A stretch of 6,496 bases of DNA. It comes from JAXGTD01 sp040775095 (GTDB taxonomy: Bacteria; Pseudomonadota; Gammaproteobacteria; Chromatiales; Chromatiaceae). The stretch covers positions 1 to 6,496 of the forward strand of contig JAXGTD010000180.1 in assembly GCA_040775095.1 (NCBI GenBank), given 5' to 3'. The notes beneath the pieces are model-generated. The model saw only the letters and a list, made by a program, of their open reading frames with translations. It did not search any database and was not told the origin of the DNA. The position numbers and the translations under genes are program-made. Shown one piece after another: positions 1 through 5,122 of this stretch; position 1 is the stretch's first letter, and every line of letters starts with the position of its first letter.

Positions 1-2
1 CG

Positions 3-452
3 GGTCAGGTGGTCATCGCCGGTGATCGGGATGCGGTCGGGCGTGGGGTCTCCGCGGCGAAGGCGGCGGGTGCCCGGCGGGCGTTGGTGTTGCCGGTCAG
101 TGTCCCGTCTCATTGCGCGCTCATGCGCCCGGCTTCCCAGCGGCTCGAGGAGCGGCTGCGCGAGGTCGAGATCCATGCGCCGCAGACCACCGTCCTGCAC
201 AACGTGAGCGTGGCGCCCGCGACCGATTCCGATGGCATTCGCGACCAGCTCGTGCGTCAACTCTACAGCCCCGTGCGCTGGGTCGAGACGGTCGCCGAGC
301 TGGCCCGGCGCGGTGTGACCCTGGCCGTGGAGGCGGGTCCGGGCAAGGTGCTGGCCGGACTCGGGAAACGGATTGAAAAGGCCATCAATACCGTGCCCGT
401 ATTCGACGCGGACGGCCTGGACAGGACACTCGAGGAGATTGCAAATGCTTGA
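3..452 (+). CDS. fabD: Malonyl-CoA:ACP transacylase FabD, 3' half (5' end outside window)
   Basis: Transfers the malonyl group from CoA to the ACP phosphopantetheine arm, supplying the extender unit for type II fatty-acid synthesis in the cytosol. The frame is open from the left edge, so the gene is cut by the window. About 149 C-terminal residues are visible, roughly half of the usual ~310. The visible part starts at the conserved GQVVIAG stretch and contains PVSVPSHCALM, whose His (bases 111-113) matches catalytic His201 of E. coli FabD, then LVRQLYSPVRW, whose Gln matches active-site Gln250, and the C-terminal GPGKVLAGLGKRI. The nucleophile Ser in GHSLG lies outside the window. The GTG at base 9 is an internal Val codon, not a start. 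The TGA stop lies inside the beginning of fabG, implying translational coupling. The family assignment is secure, and nothing suggests decay. Confidence 0.97.
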   Translation, partial: GQVVIAGDRDAVGRGVSAAKAAGARRALVLPVSVPSHCALMRPASQRLEERLREVEIHAPQTTVLHNVSVAPATDSDGIRDQLVRQLYSPVRWVETVAELARRGVTLAVEAGPGKVLAGLGKRIEKAINTVPVFDADGLDRTLEEIANA

Positions 453-1188
453 CGGGGAGATCGCACTGGTTACGGGCGCGAGCCGCGGGATCGGCAAGGC
501 GATCGCGTTGGCGTTGGGACGGCAGGGGGCACGCATTGCCGGCACCGCGACAACCACCGAGGGAGCCGAGCGAATCGCCGCGACGTTCACCGAGCACGGG
601 GCCCGCGGGATCGGTCTGTGTCTGAACGTGACCGACCAGGGCTCCATCGATTCCGGGCTGGCGCGCATCGGCGATGAGCTCGGCGGGGCGCCGTCTGTGC
701 TGGTGAACAACGCTGGCATCACCCGCGACAACCTGCTGATGCGTATGAAAGACGCGGAGTGGGACGCGATCATCGAGACCAATCTTACCTCGGTGTATCG
801 ACTCAGTAAGACCTGCCTGCGGGCGATGATGAAGGCGCGTAAGGGCCGCATCATCAACATCACCTCGGTGGTTGGCGTCAGTGGCAACGCTGGCCAGACC
901 AACTATGCCGCGGCCAAGGCGGGAATGATCGGTTTTTCCAAGGCCCTGGCGCGGGAGGTGGGCTCACGGGGCATTACCGTGAATTGCGTCGCACCCGGGT
1001 TCATCGATACCGACATGACCCGCGATCTTCCCGAGCAACAGCGTAGCGCACTGCTGGCCGGTATTCCCCTCGGGCGGCTGGGAGATCCGGCGGAGATTGC
1101 CGCGACGGTCGCTTTTCTCGCCTCGCCGCTGGCCGGTTACATCACCGGTGAGACGATCCACGTCAATGGCGGCATGTACATGGCTTGA
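445..1188 (+). CDS. fabG: 3-oxoacyl-[ACP] reductase FabG
   Basis: NADPH-dependent reduction of 3-ketoacyl-ACP to (R)-3-hydroxyacyl-ACP, the first reductive step of each elongation cycle; soluble and normally tetrameric. It is 247 aa (E. coli 244). Short-chain dehydrogenase motifs are complete: cofactor loop TGASRGIG (residues 10-17), NNAG (88-91), and the catalytic tetrad Asn113, Ser141, Tyr154 and Lys158 in the YAAAK motif, followed by the PG motif (184-185). The C-terminus ends in the usual GGMYM-type tail. I chose ATG 445 because GAGGAG at 432-437 sits 7 bases upstream and the protein then begins MLDGEIALVTG like its relatives. An earlier in-frame ATG at 373 would add 24 unrelated residues inside fabD. 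The start overlaps the fabD stop by 8 bp. Fatty-acid role, rather than PhaB-like acetoacetyl-CoA reductase, is supported by position between fabD and acpP. Confidence 0.98.
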   Translation: MLDGEIALVTGASRGIGKAIALALGRQGARIAGTATTTEGAERIAATFTEHGARGIGLCLNVTDQGSIDSGLARIGDELGGAPSVLVNNAGITRDNLLMRMKDAEWDAIIETNLTSVYRLSKTCLRAMMKARKGRIINITSVVGVSGNAGQTNYAAAKAGMIGFSKALAREVGSRGITVNCVAPGFIDTDMTRDLPEQQRSALLAGIPLGRLGDPAEIAATVAFLASPLAGYITGETIHVNGGMYMA

Positions 1189-1216
1189 ACGAAACGGATC
1201 GCCCCAATTCGTTTTT
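1188..1216 (+). terminator. Weak terminator-like hairpin after fabG
   Basis: AACGAA (1188-1193, starting on the last base of the fabG stop) is the exact reverse complement of TTCGTT (1208-1213), and the right arm runs into TTTTT (1212-1216). The stem is short and AT-rich with a 14-base loop, so it would be a poor terminator at best. It may partly uncouple acpP from fabDG transcription. Seen directly as an inverted repeat; the function is inference. Confidence 0.25.
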
Positions 1217-1223
1217 ATAGACT

Positions 1224-1235
1224 AATCAACTGATT
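1224..1235. repeat. Short palindrome upstream of acpP (possible operator)
   Basis: AATCA and TGATT form a perfect inverted repeat around a 2-base centre (AATCAACTGATT) in the AT-richest part of the fabG-acpP gap, about 50 bp upstream of the candidate acpP -10. It does not match the FadR or FabR operators I know. A 12-bp palindrome can occur by chance, so a regulator site is only a possibility. Confidence 0.2.
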
Positions 1236-1263
1236 GGCGGCAAGGTATGGGCGCGTTTCTGCC

Positions 1264-1292
1264 TTTCGCCGGTGGGCGTTTGCCACTAGAAT
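1264..1292 (+). promoter_or_regulatory. Candidate sigma-70 promoter of acpP
   Basis: TAGAAT at 1287-1292 differs from the TATAAT -10 consensus at one position. No good -35 lies at the right distance: TTTCGC at 1264-1269 (17-bp spacing) shares only the first two bases with TTGACA. Transcription would begin near 1299 and give a leader of about 45 bases. An own promoter for acpP is known in E. coli and would fit the 157-bp gap and the high demand for ACP. The gap also contains the terminator-like hairpin at 1188-1216 and the palindrome at 1224-1235. Confidence 0.4.
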
Positions 1293-1301
1293 ACCGCGAC
1301 C

Positions 1302-1315
1302 CCCCAGACTTGGGG
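1302..1315 (+). promoter_or_regulatory. 5'-leader stem-loop of acpP
   Basis: CCCCA (1302-1306), GACT loop and TGGGG (1311-1315) form a compact 5-bp hairpin starting a few bases after the predicted transcription start and 14 bases before the GGAGGA ribosome site at 1330-1335. A stem at the extreme 5' end of an mRNA can protect it from 5'-dependent decay. The TTT after it is too short for a convincing terminator. Confidence 0.35.
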
Positions 1316-1345
1316 TTTCTGTCTTAACCGGAGGATTCCGAAGCA

Positions 1346-1582
1346 ATGAGCAGCGTCGAAGAGCGAGTGCAAAAGATCGTTGTCGAGCAACTGGGTGTCA
1401 AAGACGAGGAGGTGACGCTTGAGGCGTCGTTTGTTGACGATCTGGGCGCCGATTCCCTCGATACGGTCGAGTTGGTGATGGCGCTCGAGGAAGAGTTCGA
1501 GACCGAGATCCCGGACGAAGATGCCGAAAAGATCACCACGGTCAAGGAGGCCATTGACTACATCAACTCGCACTCGAGTTGA
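1346..1582 (+). CDS. acpP: Acyl carrier protein AcpP
   Basis: Small acidic helical carrier that holds growing acyl chains as thioesters on a 4'-phosphopantetheine arm and passes them among FabD, FabG, FabF and acyltransferases. It is 78 aa, the family's usual length, and nearly identical to E. coli AcpP across the helix-2 region. Ser37 in GADSLDTVELVMALEEEF (residues 34-51) is the attachment site, equal to Ser36 of the mature E. coli protein. The protein is rich in Asp/Glu, especially from residue 46 to 60. The ribosome site GGAGGA (1330-1335) lies 10 bases before ATG. It stands alone between a 157-bp upstream gap with a candidate promoter and a 98-bp downstream spacer with a strong stem-loop. 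This layout suggests its message is made and stabilised separately from its neighbours. Confidence 0.99.
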   Translation: MSSVEERVQKIVVEQLGVKDEEVTLEASFVDDLGADSLDTVELVMALEEEFETEIPDEDAEKITTVKEAIDYINSHSS

Positions 1583-1607
1583 TGTGACGCGCCGCCATCG
1601 ATCGCGT

Positions 1608-1639
1608 GATCCTGGCCGCGGGTGTTCCGCGGCGGGGTC
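1608..1639 (+). promoter_or_regulatory. Strong GC-rich stem-loop between acpP and fabF
   Basis: GCCGCGG (1615-1621) pairs perfectly with CCGCGGC (1627-1633) around the 5-base loop GTGTT. The stem can be extended by six more pairs (1608-1613 with 1634-1639, two of them G-U) with G1614 bulged. No T-run follows, so it is not a classical intrinsic terminator. It more likely blocks 3' exonucleases or marks a processing point, leaving a stable acpP transcript while some polymerases read on into fabF. The fold is read from the sequence; the role is inference. Confidence 0.5.
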
Positions 1640-1680
1640 GTGAGGATGCAGATAGCCTGCCAGCAATTCAGAGGTGATTC

Positions 1681-2919
1681 ATGTCAGGTAGAAGGGTAGT
1701 CGTCACCGGCGTCGGAATGGTCGCCCCGGTGGGGCTTGACATCAAGTCGTCCTGGGAAAATATCCTGGCGGGGAAGAGCGGCATTCAGCCCATCACCCAC
1801 TTCGATGTAGCGCCGTTCAGTACACGCTTCGGCGGCCCTATCTACGGCTTCGACGCCACGCTCTATGTCTCGAAGAAAGAGAGCCGGAAGATGGACGCGT
1901 TCATCCATTACGGAATCGCGGCCGGCAGCCAGGCGATCGCGGACTCGGGCCTGGAGATCACCGACGCGAATCGCCGGCGGATCGGGGTTGCCGTGGGATC
2001 CGGTATCGGCGGCATTACGGGGATCGAGAACAACTACGCCGCGTACCGCGATGGCGGGCCGCGCAAGATCTCGCCGTTCTTTGTGCCGGCCAACATCGTC
2101 AACATGGTTGCGGGTGATCTGTCGATCATGTACGGGCTGAAAGGCCCGAACTTCTCGATCGTATCGGCCTGCAGTACGGGCACGCACAACATCGGCTCGG
2201 CGGCGCTGATGATCCGCCAGGGCATTGTCGACGTGATGATCGCCGGTGGCGCGGAAATGGCGACCTCGCCGGTGGGCCTCGGTGGCTTTGCCGCGGCACG
2301 CGCGTTGTCGACCCGCAACGATGATCCCCAGCGTGCGAGTCGGCCGTTCGACAAGGAGCGTGACGGATTCGTGCTCAGCGACGGTGCCGGCGTCATGGTG
2401 CTCGAGGAGTACGAGGCGGCCAAGGCGCGAAACGCCACAATCTATGCCGAGGTGGTCGGTGTCGGCATGAACTCCGACGCCTATCATATGACCGCTCCCT
2501 CCGAGAACGGCGAGGGTGCCTGTGAGTGCATGCAGCTCGCGCTGGCCGATGCCGGGCTCGAGCCCGAGCGGATCGATTACATCAACGCCCATGGAACCTC
2601 CACGCCCGCCGGGGATATCGCCGAGACGCGCGGAGTCAAGCTGGCGTTTGGCCAACATGCCAAGCGGCTGGCCGTCAGCTCCACGAAGTCGATGACCGGG
2701 CATATGCTGGGCGCCGCTGGCGGGGCCGAGGCGATCTTCAGTGTGTTGGCGATCCGCGACCAGGTCGCCCCGCCGACCATCAACTACGAAAACCCCGACC
2801 CCGAGTGCGACCTGGATTGCGTGCCCAACACCGCCCGTGAGATGAAGATCGAGTACGCGTTGAGCAATTCCTTTGGTTTTGGTGGAACCAACGGTACGCT
2901 GATCTTCAAACGCGTCTAG
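1681..2919 (+). CDS. fabF: 3-oxoacyl-[ACP] synthase II FabF
   Basis: Condenses malonyl-ACP with acyl-ACP (decarboxylating Claisen reaction) to extend the chain by two carbons. It is 412 aa, the same size as E. coli FabF. The thiolase-fold Cys-His-His triad is intact: Cys164 in VSACSTGTH, His304 in INAHGTSTPAGD and His341 in KSMTGHMLGAAGG, with conserved Lys336. The C-terminal gating loop SNSFGFGGTN is present, followed by a short LIFKRV-type end. The start is ATG 1681, preceded by AGGTGAT (1672-1678), a good match to the anti-Shine-Dalgarno region, and the protein begins SGRRVVVTGVGMVAPVG as expected. FabB is the closest alternative, but the N-terminal GVGMVAPVG context, the length and the acpP-fabF-pabC order all favour FabF. 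Its TAG stop is followed by a 59-bp spacer before pabC. Confidence 0.98.
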   Translation: MSGRRVVVTGVGMVAPVGLDIKSSWENILAGKSGIQPITHFDVAPFSTRFGGPIYGFDATLYVSKKESRKMDAFIHYGIAAGSQAIADSGLEITDANRRRIGVAVGSGIGGITGIENNYAAYRDGGPRKISPFFVPANIVNMVAGDLSIMYGLKGPNFSIVSACSTGTHNIGSAALMIRQGIVDVMIAGGAEMATSPVGLGGFAAARALSTRNDDPQRASRPFDKERDGFVLSDGAGVMVLEEYEAAKARNATIYAEVVGVGMNSDAYHMTAPSENGEGACECMQLALADAGLEPERIDYINAHGTSTPAGDIAETRGVKLAFGQHAKRLAVSSTKSMTGHMLGAAGGAEAIFSVLAIRDQVAPPTINYENPDPECDLDCVPNTAREMKIEYALSNSFGFGGTNGTLIFKRV

Positions 2920-2978
2920 CTCGCGGCGTTAAGGATGCCCCTGAGACGGCGGCGACCGACCATCCCGACCCATCTCTG

Positions 2979-3833
2979 GTGACGGCGCCAACACACCCCG
3001 TGCGCCCGACCCTGATCAATGGGGTTGTGGGGCAGCGGGTCGACCCCCAGGATCGCGGCCTGCACTATGGGGACGGTCTGTTCGAGACCATCTCCATCCG
3101 CGACGGGCGGCCCTGTTTGTGGACGCGGCACCTGGAACGGCTTCGGCTCGGGGCCCAACGGCTGCGCATCTGCTGTCCACCTGAATCCCTGCTACGCGAC
3201 GAGCTGGGGCAATTGGCCGATGGCGTTGCCGGCGGGGTCGTCAAGATCGTGCTCACGCGAGGCGCCGGCGGACGTGGTTACCGGATCCCCGAACCCGCCT
3301 CACCGACCCGCATCCTGAGCCTGTATCCCGCACCGACCTACCCCGAGGCGTGGCAGCGCGACGGCATTCATGCCCGGCTGTGCCAGATGCGGCTGTCGGC
3401 TTGCCCGGCGCTGGCCGGAATCAAGCATCTGAACCGGTTGGACCAGGTCCTCGCACGCCTGGACTGGGACGACCCGGCGATCGCCGAAGGGCTGATGCAA
3501 GACGACCGCGGCCACGTGACGTGTGGGACCATGACGAACCTGTTCGTCTTCGACGGCGAACGGATATTGACACCGGGGCTCGAGCGGTGTGGTATCGCGG
3601 GCACCGCGCGCGGTCGGGTAATCGCCATCGCCGCCGAGCTCGGTATTCCGGTCAGAGAGGCGATGGTGACGCGCGACATGCTGGGGAAAGCGCGCGGCCT
3701 GTTCCTGACCAATGCCGTGATCGGGGTCTGGCCAGTGAGGCGGCTGGACGCTGATCCAATTCCCGTCACGGCACTGCCGCGGGAGCTGATTGCCGCCGTG
3801 CTTGCCGATGTGTTCCGCCCGGAGCCGCGCTGA
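2979..3833 (+). CDS. pabC: Aminodeoxychorismate lyase PabC (4-amino-4-deoxychorismate lyase)
   Basis: PLP enzyme that splits 4-amino-4-deoxychorismate into p-aminobenzoate and pyruvate for folate synthesis. It is 284 aa (E. coli 269). Fold-type IV features are present: LING then DRGLHYGDGLFETI (residues 25-38), the substrate-side TRGAGGRGY, and Lys149 in AGIKHLNRLDQV, equal to Schiff-base Lys140 of E. coli. In VTCGTMTNLF the residue aligned with E. coli Glu173, which contacts the PLP ring nitrogen, is Cys182 (codon 3522-3524). The start is uncertain: GTG 2979 and GTG 3000 are both possible, neither has a clear ribosome site, and the frame stays open back into fabF. GTG 2979 forms a GTGA overlap with the stop of a 15-codon mini-ORF beginning at 2935. 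D-amino-acid or branched-chain aminotransferase is the alternative, but the fabF-pabC-mltG context and KHLNR motif favour PabC. Confidence 0.93.
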   Translation: MTAPTHPVRPTLINGVVGQRVDPQDRGLHYGDGLFETISIRDGRPCLWTRHLERLRLGAQRLRICCPPESLLRDELGQLADGVAGGVVKIVLTRGAGGRGYRIPEPASPTRILSLYPAPTYPEAWQRDGIHARLCQMRLSACPALAGIKHLNRLDQVLARLDWDDPAIAEGLMQDDRGHVTCGTMTNLFVFDGERILTPGLERCGIAGTARGRVIAIAAELGIPVREAMVTRDMLGKARGLFLTNAVIGVWPVRRLDADPIPVTALPRELIAAVLADVFRPEPR

Positions 3834-3837
3834 GCTA

Positions 3838-3864
3838 GGGAAACGTTGATTTATCACGTTTCCC
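3838..3864. repeat. Perfect 9-bp inverted repeat just after pabC
   Basis: GGGAAACGT (3838-3846) and ACGTTTCCC (3856-3864) are exact reverse complements separated by 9 bases (TGATTTATC), starting 4 bases after the pabC stop. With one bulged T the pairing can continue (TGAT with ATCA) to leave a 2-base loop. No T-run follows, so it is not a typical intrinsic terminator. It could be a 3'-end stabilising hairpin, an operator, or part of a repeat element filling the gap to mltG. Confidence 0.6.
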
Positions 3865-3880
3865 GTCCGGGCCATGGAAG

Positions 3881-3890
3881 GCTCGCGAGC
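3881..3890. repeat. 10-bp perfect palindrome
   Basis: GCTCGCGAGC is its own reverse complement. It is short, but it lies between two longer hairpins in the pabC-mltG gap, which adds to the dense secondary structure there. Confidence 0.3.
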
Positions 3891-3891
3891 G

Positions 3892-3918
3892 GATCGAATG
3901 CCCGGATGGCATTTGATC
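3892..3918. repeat. 11-bp hairpin in the pabC-mltG gap
   Basis: GATCGAATGCC (3892-3902) pairs with GGCATTTGATC (3908-3918) around the loop CGGAT. Ten pairs are Watson-Crick and one (3896 with 3914) is G-T, which would be a stable G-U in RNA. No T-run follows. It is one of several inverted repeats packed into this gap and may belong to one larger repeat unit. Confidence 0.5.
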
Positions 3919-3957
3919 AGCATCTCCCTGGGGCCATCTGGTGCGACCGATGAACCG

Positions 3958-4063
3958 AGAAACGGCAGTTGAGCGCCGTGGGCGTGACGCGGGCCACTGT
4001 CTTGAATGGGCCGACATGGTTTACGCCGGCTGACCTCATGGGGGCCGTCCAACTGCCGTTTCT
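3958..4063. repeat. 106-bp segment bounded by perfect 14-bp inverted repeats (possible MITE- or REP-like element)
   Basis: AGAAACGGCAGTTG (3958-3971) is the exact reverse complement of CAACTGCCGTTTCT (4050-4063), leaving a 78-base interior. The interior holds further pairing options such as CGCC/GGCG (3974-3984) and GGCC/GGCC (3992-4012). It encodes no convincing protein. The right arm ends 3 bp before the first mltG ATG, so the element supplies the whole upstream region of that gene. I see no clear target duplication directly outside the arms. One CTAG sits at 3835-3838 and another at 4062-4065, which could mark a larger unit spanning almost the whole gap, but this may be chance. Alternatives are a long-range RNA hairpin controlling mltG, or a genome-wide interspersed repeat. 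Confidence 0.5.
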
Positions 4064-4066
4064 AGG

Positions 4067-5119
4067 ATGAAGAGACCACGCATGACATCTCTGTTTCGAT
4101 CCGTCTTCTGGGCCATCGTCATCCTGGTCCTCGTCTGCGCGGCACTGGGATGGGTGGTCTGGGGGCAATACCAGACCTTTCTGTCGACGCCACTGGCACT
4201 CGAGCAGCCCGAGATCATCCTCGAGGTGCCGACTGGGACCACGATGCGAAAGCTGGCCGAGCGCCTGCGGGCCGAGCGCATCTTCGCCAACCCCTATTTC
4301 TTCATCGCCTTGGCGTACCAGAAGGGACAGATGGAGTCGCTGAAGGCCGGGGAGTACGCGGTGCGCTCCGGGATGCTGCCAGGGGAGCTGCTCGAGCGTC
4401 TGACCAGCGGGAGGTCCATCGAGTTTCCGGTGACGCTTGTCGAGGGACGGACGTTCCGGGAGGCCCTTGCAACGATCGCCGCGCAGCCGGCGTTCGTCTC
4501 CGAGCTCACGGGTCTTGACGACGAGGAGATCATACGGCGTGTCGGCATCGAGGCTGGGCATCCGGAGGGTTGGATCTTCCCGGACACCTACCGCTTTCGC
4601 CGCGGGACCACCGACACGCAGGTCCTTCGGCGCGCCTACAAGCGCATGCGCGATATCCTCGCGAGCGAGTGGGAGGGGCGTGATGCCGGATTGCCGTTGC
4701 AGACCCCATATGAGGCCCTGATCCTGGCATCCATTGTCGAGAAGGAGACCGCGGTGGCCGCCGAGCGCCCCAGGATCGCCGGCGTTTTCGTGAGGCGGCT
4801 CGAGAAGGGTATGCGGCTACAGACCGACCCGACCGTCATCTATGGGTTAGGCGACGCCTACGACGGCAATATCCGAAAGGAGGACCTGTCCCGGCCGACA
4901 CCCTACAACACCTATGCGGTGGCGGGATTACCGCCCACGCCGATTGCCTTGCCCGGGCGCGAGGCGATCCACGCGGCGCTGCATCCGGCCGATGGAGATA
5001 GCCTGTATTTCGTTGCCCGCGGTGACGGAACCCACTACTTCTCCTCGAACCTCGACGAGCACAATTGCGCCGTGCGCCACTATCAACTCAAGCAACCTTG
5101 CAGCGGGCTGAGGGAGTAG
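4067..5119 (+). CDS. mltG: Endolytic murein transglycosylase MltG (YceG family)
   Basis: Inner-membrane lytic transglycosylase that cleaves nascent glycan strands inside the chain and is thought to help end peptidoglycan polymerisation. It is 350 aa from ATG 4067 (E. coli 340). A single membrane segment lies near residues 13-33 (VFWAIVILVLVCAALGWVVW) after a basic N-terminus, giving a cytoplasmic N-terminus and a periplasmic body. A LysM-like domain follows at about 50-105. The catalytic domain contains the WIFPDTY motif, the catalytic Glu225 in ASIVEKETAVAAER (E. coli Glu218), MRLQTDPTVIYG (249-260) and PYNTYAVAGLPPTPIALPG. The start is ambiguous: ATG 4067 has only AGG touching it, while ATG 4082 (345 aa) has GAAGAG 8 bases upstream. 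Both keep the membrane segment. It is separated from pabC by a hairpin-filled gap and from tmk by 3 bp. Confidence 0.96.
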   Translation: MKRPRMTSLFRSVFWAIVILVLVCAALGWVVWGQYQTFLSTPLALEQPEIILEVPTGTTMRKLAERLRAERIFANPYFFIALAYQKGQMESLKAGEYAVRSGMLPGELLERLTSGRSIEFPVTLVEGRTFREALATIAAQPAFVSELTGLDDEEIIRRVGIEAGHPEGWIFPDTYRFRRGTTDTQVLRRAYKRMRDILASEWEGRDAGLPLQTPYEALILASIVEKETAVAAERPRIAGVFVRRLEKGMRLQTDPTVIYGLGDAYDGNIRKEDLSRPTPYNTYAVAGLPPTPIALPGREAIHAALHPADGDSLYFVARGDGTHYFSSNLDEHNCAVRHYQLKQPCSGLRE

Positions 5120-5122
5120 CGG

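Noticed and set aside
373..444. Extended fabG start at ATG 373
   Set aside because: The added 24 residues are the out-of-frame tail of fabD, do not resemble FabG, and the ATG at 445 has a well-spaced GAGGAG.
1302..1318. CCCCA/TGGGG hairpin plus TTT as an intrinsic terminator of fabG
   Set aside because: The T-run is only three bases, and the hairpin lies between the candidate acpP promoter and the acpP ribosome site.
1684..2703. Long open frame on the - strand opposite fabF (339 codons)
   Set aside because: It is a mirror of a conserved, high-GC3 gene on the other strand; its product is low-complexity, rich in Arg/Gly/His and matches no family I know, and no ribosome site or separate context supports it.
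3950..4033. 27-codon + strand ORF inside the pabC-mltG gap
   Set aside because: No ribosome site, no known motif, and it runs through the left arm and interior of the inverted-repeat element; more likely chance.
3300..4561. Overlapping - strand frames across pabC, the gap and mltG
   Set aside because: They lie opposite well-identified genes in GC-rich DNA where stop codons are scarce, and their translations show no recognisable motif.
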